A DNA stretch of 64,000 bases from JAPYTK01 sp964401935 (lineage in GTDB: Bacteria > Myxococcota_A > Polyangia > Polyangiales > Polyangiaceae): NCBI GenBank assembly GCA_964401935.1, contig CAYOAL010000039.1, positions 1-64,000 on the forward strand, in the 5' to 3' direction. Under the pieces are notes generated by a model. That model had not been told where the DNA came from and did not search any database. It saw only the letters and a program-made list of their open reading frames with translations. Shown one piece after another: positions 51,534 through 61,970 of this stretch. The position numbers were made by a program, and so were the translations under genes. The first letter of the stretch is position 1, and each line of letters starts with the position of its first letter.

Positions 51534-52715
51534 TCACGGCGTCCAAGCGTCTTCCGGCTGCCACTCGGGAGCCGGCGGATCGGGAGGGCCCTCGGCGTGC
51601 GCGGGGGGAGGCAACGCTCCGAGCTGGCGGCCGAAGGCCTCGAGCGCGCTCTTGTCGAGGCGGAGCACCGCCTCCGCGTCGGGCGGAGAGATGCCGGCGA
51701 GCTCGACGAGCCGGTCGAACACCCCGCGCCGCTCGGCGAGCGCGACCCGGCCGAGCACGTTGAAGAGCGTGACCACGTCCCCCGTCTGGGCCTGCCCCAG
51801 CAGCACGAAGAGCCCCTCCGACGCGCGAGCGAAGTCGCGGGCCGCTGCCACGTAGGGGGCCGACGCGGCCCGACGGAGCGGTAGCCCCGGCGTGCCGTCG
51901 GCCGCCACCTCGCACTGCGAGCCGGCCGGTACCACCACGGTTCGGTCTTTGCCCTCGGCGGCCACCCAGCCGAGCTCGACCCGCAGCCGCGAGCTGCCGT
52001 CCTCGCTCACCTCGAGCTCGTACTCGCAGCCGAGATCCACGAAGCGCACGTTGGGCGCTTCGATGGTGAACACCCGCGCCGGCGCGGCGATGACGGCGCG
52101 GAGCTTCCCCACCGCGAGCTCCACACGGCGGTCGTGCTCACGGCTCGCCACGAGGCGCAAGCGCGAGCCGGGCTCGAGCTCGAGCGTCCCGAGCCCCGCG
52201 ACCTCGACCCGAGCCTTCGAGCTCTCGTCGGTTTGGAGCCACTGGCCACGCTCGAGGCGGGTCGAGGCCGTCACCGGCTTGCCGTCGCAGGTGGGCTGCC
52301 CCCCCAGCGCCGTGACCTCCCACGCCGGCCCGGCGAGGGGGGCGCTCGGCCCTTGGGTCGCCGCCACGGTGGCGGAGAGCTGCACGGTCGGGAGGGCCAT
52401 GCGCGCCACCGGAGGCGCCACCTCGGCGCCCTCGCGCGCCATCCAGCCCCACACGACGAAGGCGACGCCGGCGGCGACGGCCAACCACAAGAGCTTGGAG
52501 GGCGCTGGCCGGGTCGTCGGCGGATCCACGGCCGGCATGCTCCGCTGAAAGCGCAGCGCGCCCAGCACCTCCTCGAGCTCGGCCACCTCGGGGTCGACCG
52601 CGCCGGAGCGATCCCACAGGTAGTCCTCGCGCAGAGAGTCGTCGCTCTCGGCGCCCGCGGCGACGTCGTCGTTGTCCATCATGCCCTCGCTCTTGCTCAT
52701 GGCGTCCTTGCTCAT
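51534..52715 (-). CDS. FecR-like membrane protein, probable anti-sigma partner
   Basis: 393 aa from ATG 52715, overlapping the sigma-factor stop (ATGA). A cytoplasmic N-terminus of about 70 residues (ELEEVLGALRFQR) precedes one membrane helix (LLWLAVAAGVAFVVWGW). The FecR domain follows: DESSKARVEVAGLGTLELEP, SRLRLVASREHDRRVELAVG, KLRAVIAAPARVFTIEAPNV and VDLGCEYELEVSEDGSSRLR. In FecR/ECF systems the cytoplasmic part binds the sigma factor and the periplasmic part senses a signal. The C-terminal 100 residues are helical and Pro-rich and not part of the family core. No TonB-dependent receptor is nearby, so the signal is not siderophore import by the standard model. Confidence 0.85.
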   Translation of the reverse strand: MSKDAMSKSEGMMDNDDVAAGAESDDSLREDYLWDRSGAVDPEVAELEEVLGALRFQRSMPAVDPPTTRPAPSKLLWLAVAAGVAFVVWGWMAREGAEVAPPVARMALPTVQLSATVAATQGPSAPLAGPAWEVTALGGQPTCDGKPVTASTRLERGQWLQTDESSKARVEVAGLGTLELEPGSRLRLVASREHDRRVELAVGKLRAVIAAPARVFTIEAPNVRFVDLGCEYELEVSEDGSSRLRVELGWVAAEGKDRTVVVPAGSQCEVAADGTPGLPLRRAASAPYVAAARDFARASEGLFVLLGQAQTGDVVTLFNVLGRVALAERRGVFDRLVELAGISPPDAEAVLRLDKSALEAFGRQLGALPPPAHAEGPPDPPAPEWQPEDAWTP

Positions 52716-53257
52716 GGCGTCGAATCCGTTCCTTCCCGAAGGCCGAGCTCGTCGCGGAGGAGCTTCATGCCCCGGTGCAAGTTCACCCGAACGCTGCCCT
52801 TGGTGAGCCCGGTGCGCTCCGCGATCTCGGGACCGGTCATCCCCTCCACGAGACGCATGATCAACGCCTCGCGGTAGGCGTCGGGGAGGCGCTTGATCGC
52901 CGCGAGCACCTCGAGCGCCCGCAGGTGCTTGTCGGCCGAGGCGCCCACCGCCTCGTGGTCCGCCTCGTCGAGCTCGCTCACGACGCGCCGTCGCCGGTGA
53001 AAATCGGTGGCGCAGTTGCGCGCGATCATCGACAGCCAGCCCCCAAAGGCGGCCGGCGTGCGCAGCCCGTGGAGCTTCGAGATCGCGTGCACGAACACGT
53101 CCTGAGCGAGGTCGTCGGCCTGGTCGTGAGGTACCCGCGCCAACAAGATGGCGTGGATCATGCGGGCGTAGCGGCTGTGCAGCTCGGCCATGGCGCTCCG
53201 ATCGCCAGCCCGAGCGCGCGCCACGAGCATCGCGTCGTGCGCGCTCTCGACGCTCAT
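52712..53257 (-). CDS. ECF-subfamily RNA polymerase sigma factor
   Basis: 181 aa from ATG 53257. Region 2 (about 10-80) has HSRYARMIHAILLARVPHDQ, ADDLAQDVFVHAISKL and the promoter-melting/-10 recognition segment FGGWLSMIARNCATDFHRRR. Region 4 (about 120-170) has LPDAYREALIMRLVEGMTGP and EIAERTGLTKGSVRVNLHRG. Start choice: an in-frame ATG at 53311 lies next to the apparent -10 of the gene's own promoter (53312-53317) and would precede the predicted transcript start, so the downstream ATG is chosen. Coupled to the FecR-like gene downstream. Probably autoregulated. Confidence 0.9.
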   Translation of the reverse strand: MSVESAHDAMLVARARAGDRSAMAELHSRYARMIHAILLARVPHDQADDLAQDVFVHAISKLHGLRTPAAFGGWLSMIARNCATDFHRRRRVVSELDEADHEAVGASADKHLRALEVLAAIKRLPDAYREALIMRLVEGMTGPEIAERTGLTKGSVRVNLHRGMKLLRDELGLREGTDSTP

Positions 53258-53311
53258 CGGCACGTTGGCCCGGTCGACGGGCTCACGCAGTTGTTGGACG
53301 TTGATGACCAT

Positions 53312-53340
53312 AAGACGCGCAGCTGTTAGAAGTGTTATCC
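53312..53340 (-). promoter_or_regulatory. ECF-type promoter of the sigma-factor operon
   Basis: On the minus strand GGATAAC (53340-53334) is followed after 16 bp by CGTCTT (53317-53312). This is the GGAAC-like -35 with CGTCT-like -10 used by many ECF sigma factors, placed upstream of the ECF gene. Predicted transcription start near 53305. Confidence 0.55.
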
Positions 53341-53458
53341 CCTCCACGCGGTCTGTGCTGCTTTTCGACCGCGACGACCGCGGCGCGGCAGCGCGGCCCG
53401 TCCCGCGACGAGGGAACCGCCAGCGCAGCCATAACCAACAACAATTCCCTGCAATCCC

Positions 53459-54601
<1,143 letters not shown>

Positions 54602-54607
54602 GCCGTT

Positions 54608-55336
54608 ATGCGAAGCAGAGTCCGCACCTTGGGCGTGCTCGTTGGCTCGTTGTGGCTCGGCTGCACGAGCAGCCAGGAGGCCAAGTCGCCACCCGACCAG
54701 GTGGACGACGAGCCCGAGCCGGTGACCGCGCGCCCGAGCGGGGGGCCCGCGATCGAGTCGGAGATCGGGGCCCTTGACGAGAACGCGGTGAAGGACACCT
54801 TCGGCCAGGCGCGCGCGAAGGTGGTCAAGTGCTTGCGCGGGGCCAACGAGGGCCTCGATCTGCCGGTGGTGGGCGGTGAGCTCGAGATCGAGGTGCGGGT
54901 GAAGAGCGACGGCTCGGTGCGCTGGGTGCTGCCCACCCGCTCCACGCTCGGACACCGCGGCGCCGAGCAGTGCGTCGCCAGCGTGTTGACCTCGCTCGCG
55001 TGGCCTCGGCCCGAGGACGGAGACGAGGGGATCGCGCGCACCGACTATGGCATCGATCCCCCCGGCCGCGCCCCCGTCGCGTGGTCTCCGGACGACCTCG
55101 GGAGCCACCGAGCCAAGGTGAAGGCCGAGCTCGCGGCGTGCAAACAAGCCGCGGGCACCTCCGCGTTGTCGGTGACCCTCTACGTAGACGCCGACGGCAA
55201 GGTGATCAGCGCGGGAGGCGCGGCGGGCGACGAGCACGGCGGCGACGCCATCGACTGTGGCGTCGCGGCGGTGAAGGGCATGACCTTCCCGTCCCCGGGC
55301 AGCTACCCTGCGAAGGTGACCGTGCGCGCCCCCTGA
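54608..55336 (+). CDS. Lipoprotein with two AgmX/PglI- or TonB-C-like domains
   Basis: 242 aa from ATG 54608; TATCCT (54594-54599) lies eight bases upstream within the end of the previous gene, suggesting its own promoter. Lipobox GSLWLGC. Two similar domains are visible, about 55-145 and 165-242. Domain 1 has VKDTFGQARAKVVKCLRGAN, LEIEVRVKSDGSVRWVLPTR, GAEQCVASVLTSLAWPRP; domain 2 has AKVKAELAACKQAAG, SVTLYVDADGKVISAGGAAG and AIDCGVAAVKGMTFPSPGSY. The Cys pair and VxVxxDGxV strand followed by C-x-L are typical of the AgmX/PglI C-terminal domain (TonB-C-like) of Myxococcota. The role is unknown. Confidence 0.72.
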   Translation: MRSRVRTLGVLVGSLWLGCTSSQEAKSPPDQVDDEPEPVTARPSGGPAIESEIGALDENAVKDTFGQARAKVVKCLRGANEGLDLPVVGGELEIEVRVKSDGSVRWVLPTRSTLGHRGAEQCVASVLTSLAWPRPEDGDEGIARTDYGIDPPGRAPVAWSPDDLGSHRAKVKAELAACKQAAGTSALSVTLYVDADGKVISAGGAAGDEHGGDAIDCGVAAVKGMTFPSPGSYPAKVTVRAP

Positions 55337-55389
55337 CCGGGGTAGCACAGCGGTCGCCTCTCCGTCCGGACGGCGTGGCGCAGGACGCC

Positions 55390-56544
55390 TCAGCCGCGAA
55401 GGACGGCGCGGCTGATGACGGTGCGTTGGATCTCGCTGGTGCCCTCGTAGATGCGGGTGACGCGCACGTCGCGGAGGTGGCGCTCCACGGGGTAGTCGCG
55501 CACGTAGCCGTAGCCGCCGTGGATCTGGAGCGCGCGATCGCAGATCCGCCACGCCGCTTCGCTGGCGAACACCTTGGCCGCCGCGGCTTCACGACTGAAC
55601 GCCCGCTCGCCCCGCTCTTTGAGGCTCGCGGCGCGCAGGGTGAGCAGACGAGCGGCCGCGAGCTCGGTGTCGCTGTCGGCGATCATCCACTGGATGGCCT
55701 GAAAGTCGGCGATGGGGCGATCGAACTGGCGGCGGTCTTTGGCGTAAGCGATCGCCGCCTCGTGGGCCGCGGTGGCGATGCCGATGGCCTGCGACGAGAT
55801 CCCGATGCGCCCCCCGTCGAGCGCCATCATGGCGATCTTGAAGCCCTCCCCCTCACGTCCGAGCAGCGCGCTCTTGGGCACGCGGCACTCGGTGAAGCCG
55901 AGCGCCACCGTCTCGCTCGCGCGGAGGCCCAGCTTGTCTTCCTTCTTGCCGATCTGCAGGCCGGGGGTGCCCCGCTCCACGAGGAAACAGGAGATCCCCT
56001 TGTGCCCGCGACGCGCGCCGGCCTCGTCGGTGCGGGCCCACACCACCATCACGCCCGCCTCGGAGCCGCTGGTGATCCACTGCTTCTGACCGTCGAGCAC
56101 CCAGCCATCGTCGGTCGGGGTGGCCTGGGTCTGCATGCCCGCCGGATCGCTGCCGGCCCCTGGCTCGCTCAGGGCGAACGCGCCCGCGACGTACTCACCG
56201 CTCGTGAGCTTCGGCACGTGGAGCTCGCGCTGCTCGGGCGATCCGAAGGTGTGGATCACCTCGCCGACCATGTTGGTCACCGCCATCGTCACCGCCGTCG
56301 ACGCGCAGCCGCGGGCCACCTCCATCATCGCGAGCGCGTAGCTCACCACCCCAGCCTCCGAGCCGCCGAGCTCGGCGGGGAGGTTCACCCCCATCAAGCC
56401 GAGGGCGGCCAGGCCGGCGAGCTCTCGACGAGGGAAGCGGCTCTCTTCATCGAGCGCGGCGGCCACCGTCGCGAGCTCGCGCTCGGCGAAGTCGCGGGCC
56501 GTCTTGCGGATGAGCTCCTGGGTCTCGTTCAGTTGAAAATCCAT
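55390..56544 (-). CDS. Acyl-CoA dehydrogenase
   Basis: 384 aa from ATG 56544. Motifs: LIRKTARDFAERELATVAAA, GAFALSEPGAGSDPAGMQTQ, WITSGSEAGVMVVWAR, FDRPIADFQAIQWMIADSDT, IHGGYGYVRDYPVERHLRDV, with the catalytic Glu in RIYEGTSEIQRTVI. Clearly a paralogue of the enzyme at 53459 (similar length and the same FQAIQWMIADSD block). Facing the other direction, 39 bp downstream of the acyl-CoA ligase stop, so it may share transcription with it. The two together would oxidise activated fatty or branched-chain acids. Confidence 0.94.
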   Translation of the reverse strand: MDFQLNETQELIRKTARDFAERELATVAAALDEESRFPRRELAGLAALGLMGVNLPAELGGSEAGVVSYALAMMEVARGCASTAVTMAVTNMVGEVIHTFGSPEQRELHVPKLTSGEYVAGAFALSEPGAGSDPAGMQTQATPTDDGWVLDGQKQWITSGSEAGVMVVWARTDEAGARRGHKGISCFLVERGTPGLQIGKKEDKLGLRASETVALGFTECRVPKSALLGREGEGFKIAMMALDGGRIGISSQAIGIATAAHEAAIAYAKDRRQFDRPIADFQAIQWMIADSDTELAAARLLTLRAASLKERGERAFSREAAAAKVFASEAAWRICDRALQIHGGYGYVRDYPVERHLRDVRVTRIYEGTSEIQRTVISRAVLRG

Positions 56545-56583
56545 CGCTTCCTCGTGGGGTCGTCCGGGGGGCGGGCGTCGGCG

Positions 56584-58212
56584 TCAGGCGGTGACGAGCT
56601 CTTCGAGGCCGAGCTCGACGAGCATCAGCTCGCGCATCCGGTACTTCTGCACCTTGCCCGTCACGGTCATCGGGTACTCGTCGACGAGCTTCCAGTGCGT
56701 CGGGATCTTGTAGGTGGCGATGTTGCCCTTGCAGAACGCGGTGAGGGCCTCCACGGTGAGGGCCGCCCCCGCCTTCGGCTTCACCCACGCCGCCACCTCC
56801 TCCACGTACTTCGCCGAGGGCACGCCGAACACCTGCGCGTCGGCGACCCCCGGGTGGGTGTAGAGGAACTCCTCGATCTCGCGGGGGTAGATGTTCTCGC
56901 CGCCACGCACGATCATGTCCTTGCTGCGGCCGGTGATCTTCACGTACCCCTCGGCGTCCATCGTGCCGAGGTCGCCGGTGTGCATCCATCCGGCAGCGTC
57001 GACGGCCAGCCGCGTGGCCTCTTCATGGTTCCAATAGCCGAGCATCACGAGGTAGCCACGGGTGCAGATCTCCCCTTGCACCCCCCGCGGCACCACCCGC
57101 CCCGTCTCCGGCTCGATGATCTTGATCTCGGCGTGCGGGTGAATGGTCCCCACCGTCGACACGCGCTTGTCGAGGGGCGCGTCGGTCTTGGACTGGGTCG
57201 ACACCGGCGAGGTCTCGGTCATGCCGTAACAGATGGTGATGTCGCGCGCGTGCATGCGTGACTGCACTTGCTTCATCACCTCGACGGGGCACGGCGAGCC
57301 CGCCATCACCCCGGTGCGCAGCGAGGCGAGGTCGTGGCGCGCGAACGTCGGGTGGTCGAGCATCGCGATGAACATGGTGGGCACGCCGTAGATCGAGGTG
57401 CAGCGCTCGGCGGCGATGGTGGCGAGGGTGGCCTCCGGATCGAAGGCCTCCGCCGGGATCACCATGCACGCGCCGGTGGTGCTGCAGGCGAGGTTGCCGA
57501 TCACCATGCCGAAGCAGTGGTAGAAGGGCACGGGGATGCACACCCGATCCTCGGCGGTGTAGCCCAGCACCTGCGCACAACAGAACCCGTTGTTGAGGAT
57601 GTTGTGATGCGACAGCGTGGCCCCCTTGGGGGTCCCCGTCGTCCCCGACGTGTACTGGATGTTGATGGGGTCGTCGAACTGGAGGCTCGCCTCGCGCGCA
57701 GCGAGGGCTTCGTCGCTCGCGGCCGACGCTTCGGCGAGCAGGGCGTCGAGGTCGCGCTCGAGCACGACGACGCGCCTCACCGTCGGACAGCCGTCGCTGA
57801 CCCGCGCGAACAGCTCGGTGTAGCTGGTGGTGCGGAACCCCTCCGCCATCACGAGCAGGGTCACGCCCGACTGATTCAGGGCAAAGGCGAGCTCGGTCGC
57901 CTTGTAGGCCGGGTTCACGTTCACGAGGATGGCGCCGATGCGTTGCGTGGCGAACTGCACCACCACCCACTCCCAGCGATTCGGGGACCAGATGCCGACG
58001 CGGTCCCCCTTGTCGACACCGGCCGCCATGAGGGCCTTCGCGAGCACCGTGGTGCGATCCCAGAGCTCGCCCCACGTGCAACGAAACTGTTGCGAACGCA
58101 CCACCAGCGCCTCGCGATCGCGATGGGCGGCGACGGTTCTCGCGAGGTTGCCGCCGATGGTGTCGCCCAGGAGGGGCGTCTCGGAGGCGCCGTGCACGTA
58201 GGATGGCTCCAC
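56584..58212 (-). CDS. Acyl-CoA synthetase (AMP-forming)
   Basis: 542 aa from GTG 58212; GTG 58227 is an alternative. The N-terminal SYVHGASETPLLGDTIGGN is a conserved opening of a medium/long-chain acyl-CoA ligase subgroup. Adenylation motifs: INIQYTSGTTGTPKGATLSH (P-loop), FYHCFGMVIGN, YGMTETSPVS, WMHTGDLGTMDAEGYVKITG, RSKDMIVRGGENIYPREIEE, and the C-terminal catalytic Lys in PMTVTGKVQKYRM. It activates a carboxylic acid with ATP and CoA. It is cotranscribed with the downstream acyl-CoA dehydrogenase (39-bp gap). The substrate is not resolved. Confidence 0.93.
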   Translation of the reverse strand: MEPSYVHGASETPLLGDTIGGNLARTVAAHRDREALVVRSQQFRCTWGELWDRTTVLAKALMAAGVDKGDRVGIWSPNRWEWVVVQFATQRIGAILVNVNPAYKATELAFALNQSGVTLLVMAEGFRTTSYTELFARVSDGCPTVRRVVVLERDLDALLAEASAASDEALAAREASLQFDDPINIQYTSGTTGTPKGATLSHHNILNNGFCCAQVLGYTAEDRVCIPVPFYHCFGMVIGNLACSTTGACMVIPAEAFDPEATLATIAAERCTSIYGVPTMFIAMLDHPTFARHDLASLRTGVMAGSPCPVEVMKQVQSRMHARDITICYGMTETSPVSTQSKTDAPLDKRVSTVGTIHPHAEIKIIEPETGRVVPRGVQGEICTRGYLVMLGYWNHEEATRLAVDAAGWMHTGDLGTMDAEGYVKITGRSKDMIVRGGENIYPREIEEFLYTHPGVADAQVFGVPSAKYVEEVAAWVKPKAGAALTVEALTAFCKGNIATYKIPTHWKLVDEYPMTVTGKVQKYRMRELMLVELGLEELVTA

Positions 58213-58288
58213 GCGGCTGTCATACACGATCGCGGACGCGACAGGGCGACCGCTCCACCTGCGGCCGCGCGCGGTTTCGCGTGCCGGC

Positions 58289-59824
58289 TCAGCGATGGAT
58301 CGAGATGAGCGTGCGGTCGCCGAAGCTGTGGCTGCTGGTGATGGAGCGCATGCCGTGCCAGCCCTCGGGGAGCTGCGGCTCGGTCCACTCGAAGATCCGC
58401 TGGCTGTCGATAGGGGATAGGTTCACGCAGCCGGCGCTCTTGGGCTCTCCGAAGCGGTCGTGCCAGTAGGCGCCGTGGAGCGCGTAGGGGCCGCCGATGT
58501 TCTGCGTAAACTGCACTTCGGCGTGGATGAGCGTGCTGATCGAGCTCGACACCATGGTGGCGGTGAGGAACTTCCCCAGGATGTCGAAGTCGCCGGTAGG
58601 GGTGGACGCGGTGTCGAGGGTGGGCACCCCCGGCAGCGGCGGCCCCCCTCGCCCTGGCGAGATGAGGGTGGCGTACACCGGCCGCTCGCCCTCGTAAGCC
58701 ACGAAGGTGCCGGCTTCGATCGACACGTCGGCCCAGGTGCGGCGCCCCTCTCGCCGCGAGGCCATGCCGGGAGGCATGGCGGTGCGGAGGCGGGCCACCG
58801 TGGTGTCCGCGGCCCGGACGAAGACGCCGTCCTCCTTCGTCTCGAGGAACGTCACACCGTCTTGCTCCCGCTCGACGCCGGTGAGCCCCACCCACGACAG
58901 GCGGGCGAACTTCACCCCGCTGTCCACGAGCGCCGACCCCACGAGCCGGTACTGCGGGCGGTCCTCGCCGCGGAAGAAGGCGATGGGCAGCTCTCGCCGC
59001 CCCCCGAGCACGACGCCGGCGAAGGTGCTCTCGGGATAGGGCTTGGTGCGATCGAGCGGCACGTAGCCGCGATCCCAGGTGAGCATGAACGGCCGCCCGC
59101 CGTGGTCGAAGCTCGCGGTGTAGGCCACCGTCGAGCCGTTGACGATGCGACTCTGGAGCGCCATCCCGCCCGGCGGCAGCGCGAGCGGCGGAGGCGGCGC
59201 CGCGCCGACCGGCAAGAGGGCCGCGGTCGCGAGGTGATCGGCGAGGGCGAGCTCGCGCTGCGCCTGCTCGGCGGGGCTCGGCAACACGTGATAGACCGGC
59301 GTGTCGAGCGACTCCGCGTAGCGATAGGGCCACGGCGAGGCGCGGTTGGCCGCGTGCTTCTGGAGCTCGACGATGGCCGGATCTCGGGGGTCGAGGGTCG
59401 CGTTCTCGCCGGTGCACGCGTAGCCCACGGGCTCCACCGCGTACCACGCCTTGCACCATTTGCCGTTCGACTCGTGCACGAAGGCCTTCGCGGCGTCGCC
59501 GCCTTTCACCCGCACCGAGTCGCCCATGGAGATGTAGCCGAGCCAGCCCCCTTCCTGCGGACGCGGGGTGATCCACAGGTGGCGCACCTTGCTGTAGATG
59601 CGGTCGCCGGGGAGGGCCTTGGGCGCCTCGTGGGGCCACGGGTCTTCGGCCCTTCCCATCGGGGCGAGGGTCGGGCTCACGACCGGGGCCTCGAAGGGCT
59701 CGGCGTGGCGCGGCTGTCCGGGCGCCATCGAGGCGACCCGCGCGTCGCCACACGCCACGAGGGCGAGCCCCGACGCGCCGAGGAGCGACGCGAGAGTCCC
59801 GCCGAGCCAGAGCCAGCGCTTCAC
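58289..59824 (-). CDS. L,D-transpeptidase (YkuD domain) lipoprotein
   Basis: 511 aa from ATG 59824. N-terminal signal with lipobox-like LALVAC. The YkuD domain is near the C-terminus: TWADVSIEAGTFVAYEGERP, then LHGAYWHDRFG and KSAGCVNLSPIDSQ with the nucleophilic Cys at about 466. The first 370 residues share blocks with the paralogue at 24377: DRIYSKVRHLWITPRPQEGG, VNGSTVAYTASFDHGGRPFM and LTWDRGYVPLDRTKPYPEST. Both would crosslink or decorate peptidoglycan. The two copies are 33 kb apart, so this is a dispersed duplication. Most of the shared N-terminal region is unassigned. Confidence 0.85.
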   Translation of the reverse strand: MKRWLWLGGTLASLLGASGLALVACGDARVASMAPGQPRHAEPFEAPVVSPTLAPMGRAEDPWPHEAPKALPGDRIYSKVRHLWITPRPQEGGWLGYISMGDSVRVKGGDAAKAFVHESNGKWCKAWYAVEPVGYACTGENATLDPRDPAIVELQKHAANRASPWPYRYAESLDTPVYHVLPSPAEQAQRELALADHLATAALLPVGAAPPPPLALPPGGMALQSRIVNGSTVAYTASFDHGGRPFMLTWDRGYVPLDRTKPYPESTFAGVVLGGRRELPIAFFRGEDRPQYRLVGSALVDSGVKFARLSWVGLTGVEREQDGVTFLETKEDGVFVRAADTTVARLRTAMPPGMASRREGRRTWADVSIEAGTFVAYEGERPVYATLISPGRGGPPLPGVPTLDTASTPTGDFDILGKFLTATMVSSSISTLIHAEVQFTQNIGGPYALHGAYWHDRFGEPKSAGCVNLSPIDSQRIFEWTEPQLPEGWHGMRSITSSHSFGDRTLISIHR

Positions 59825-59900
59825 GGGCGGATCCTACCCGTCTGGTCGCGGGAGGCAGAGTTTTCACCACGACTCGGCGGCGCGCCACGGCGTCGCGCGC

Positions 59901-61055
59901 TCACCCCTCGGCCCAGAGGGCGGCGGCCCGGCGAAAGGCGTCCTCGAAGCCCTCGGGGAGGAGCGACACCACCATCACGCCGTCTTCCTCCATCTCGAAG
60001 AAATGCCCCGGGTGCACGAGGATGCCCTCCCGCTCGAGGAGGCGTCGGCACCAGTCGTCGTCGCTCCGGGTGCGCGGCACCTCGATGCAGGCGTACCAGC
60101 CGCCGTCGGAGCCGATTCGCCGCAGCGCCGGGTGGCGCTCGAGCAACGCGTCGGCCGTCGCCACGTGGTGACGGATGCGCACGTTCACCTCGTGGCGGGC
60201 GGCGTCGGCGCGCGCGAGGAGCTCGGGACACGCGAGCTCCACCGCCGTCGACACCGAGAGGAAGGTGTCGGCGATGAGCTCGAGCCGCGCCAACGCCTCC
60301 TCCGCGCCGGGGCCGGACGCGACGAGCCAGCCGAGCTTCACCTGGGGCAGGAGCGCCACCTTCGACATCCCGCTCAGCACGAAGGTGAGCGCCCCCTCCT
60401 CGCCCGCGAAGCTCTCCGCCGCCGCGGCGTAGTCGAGGAACACCTCGTCGACGACGAGGGCGAGGTCCCGCTCGCGGGCGAGCGCCACCAGCGCGCGGCG
60501 GTCGTCTGGATGGACGAGCGCGCCGGTGGGATTGCCCGGGTGCACGATCAACAGCGCCTTCGTCTCCGGGTGAGCGTCGAGCACGCGGCGCAGCTCGCCG
60601 AGATCGACGCGCCAGCGCTCGATCCGCAGGAGCGGATAGGGCACGAGCGCCACGCCTTCGAGATCGGCGATGAACGGAAACAGCGGGTAGCTAGGGCGTG
60701 GCGTGAGGGCCACGTCCGAAGGGTCGCACAGGAGCTTGAACAGCCAGCTGTAGGCCTCGCTCGTGCTCGAGGTGAGCAGCACCGCATCGGCGTGGATGGG
60801 CCGCCCCCGCGCGTGGTAGTAGCCGGCGACCGCCTCGCGCGCCGCCGTCGCGCCGCGAGGCTCCGGGGCGTAGCGCACACCGCGCTCGTCGCCGAGGAGC
60901 CGCACCTCGTCGCTGCGATCGCCCAGACCGCAGCGTGTCGGGTTGCTCTCGGTGAGATCCAAGACGGCGCGGCCACGGCGACGCGCCTCGCGCACCGCGT
61001 CGAACCACGGCGAGGCCTCGCGCGACCAGCTCGTTCGCCGCGACCAGCGCGTCAC
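59901..61055 (-). CDS. PLP-dependent aminotransferase, class I/II
   Basis: 384 aa from GTG 61055, with GAGGGA upstream. Fold type I motifs: LDLTESNPTRCGL, TSSTSEAYSWLF, PRPSYPLFPFIADLEG, HPGNPTGALVHPDD, VVDEVFLDYA, and the PLP lysine in VLSGMSKVALLPQVKLGWL. The Arg that binds the substrate carboxylate is expected near the C-terminus (LLEREGILVHPGHFFEMEED). The likely role is amino-acid biosynthesis (for example alanine or aspartate aminotransferase activity), but the class contains many specificities. The gene lies 64 bp past the aat stop on the same strand and is probably cotranscribed with it. Confidence 0.88.
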   Translation of the reverse strand: MTRWSRRTSWSREASPWFDAVREARRRGRAVLDLTESNPTRCGLGDRSDEVRLLGDERGVRYAPEPRGATAAREAVAGYYHARGRPIHADAVLLTSSTSEAYSWLFKLLCDPSDVALTPRPSYPLFPFIADLEGVALVPYPLLRIERWRVDLGELRRVLDAHPETKALLIVHPGNPTGALVHPDDRRALVALARERDLALVVDEVFLDYAAAAESFAGEEGALTFVLSGMSKVALLPQVKLGWLVASGPGAEEALARLELIADTFLSVSTAVELACPELLARADAARHEVNVRIRHHVATADALLERHPALRRIGSDGGWYACIEVPRTRSDDDWCRRLLEREGILVHPGHFFEMEEDGVMVVSLLPEGFEDAFRRAAALWAEG

Positions 61056-61119
61056 CGCTCGTCCCTCGCCCGCTGCGCACCGCGCGCTGGCCGCCAGTCC
61101 CTCGCGAGCCGGGCGCCGC

Positions 61120-61872
61120 TCACGACGCGTCCTCCTCGTCGATGGCCCCCTCACGCCGGCTCGGCGGGTCGACGGCGCTGGGCGGCTGCCCGTCGAAGCG
61201 CCAGCGCCCGCGCCGGGTGGGTCGGGCGAGCGCCTCCCGCAGCGCGAGCAGGTAACGCTGGCGTGGCCAGTGGCGCGCGCCGAAACGCTCGAGGTGCTTG
61301 GTGTGCACCTGCGCGTCGACCAGATCGATGTCCCAGACCGCGAGCTGCCGCACGAGACGCACGAAGCCGAGCTTCGAGGCCTCGGGCCGATCCGCGAACA
61401 TCGACTCGCCGAAGAACGCGCCCCCGAGCGACACCCCGTACAGGCCCCCCACGAGCTCGTCCCCCGCCCACACCTCCACCGAGTGGGCGAAGCCGAGCTC
61501 GAACAGGTGCGCGTAGGCGTCGATCATCTCCTCGGTGATCCACGTCCCCCGCTGTCCAGGGCGCGACTTGTCGGCGCAACGTTCGATGACGGGAGCAAAG
61601 GCGGTGTCGAGGGTGCACCGATACGCGCCCTGGTTGAGCTTGCGCTTGAGGCTCCTGGGCACGTGGAGCTCGTGCGCGAGCAGCACGTAGCGTGGGTCGG
61701 GGCTGTGCCACAAGAGCGGGAAGCCCTCGGTGGGCCAGGGGAAGATGCCGCTCGAGTAGGCGAGGAGCAGCCGCTCCGGCCGCAGATCGCCGCCCACCGC
61801 CAACAGCCCGTCCGGATCGGCGAGCTCGGGGGGTGGAAACACCAGCCGATGGTCGAGCTGGAAGACCGGCAT
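61120..61872 (-). CDS. aat: Leucyl/phenylalanyl-tRNA-protein transferase
   Basis: 250 aa from ATG 61872; strong SD GAGGAGG. It adds Leu or Phe from tRNA to N-terminal Arg/Lys of proteins and so marks them for ClpS/ClpAP degradation (N-end rule). Motifs: FPPPELADPDGLLAVGGDLR, LLLAYSSGIFPWPTEGFPLL, WHSPDPRYVLLAHELHVPRS, GTWITEEMIDAY, HSVEVWAGDELVGGLYGVSL, GGAFFGESMFADRPEASKLG and QVHTKHLERFGARHW. Length is at the upper end for the family because of a C-terminal extension of about 30 residues. Divergent from the exporter gene. Confidence 0.95.
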   Translation of the reverse strand: MPVFQLDHRLVFPPPELADPDGLLAVGGDLRPERLLLAYSSGIFPWPTEGFPLLWHSPDPRYVLLAHELHVPRSLKRKLNQGAYRCTLDTAFAPVIERCADKSRPGQRGTWITEEMIDAYAHLFELGFAHSVEVWAGDELVGGLYGVSLGGAFFGESMFADRPEASKLGFVRLVRQLAVWDIDLVDAQVHTKHLERFGARHWPRQRYLLALREALARPTRRGRWRFDGQPPSAVDPPSRREGAIDEEDAS

Positions 61873-61970
61873 CGGTCCTCCTCATAGTCCGGGCTCGCCG
61901 CCAAGAACAGCGAGCACCGCTCGGACTGCCCCTGGTCGGCGGCGAGCCCCCATGCGATGGGCCTACGCCG

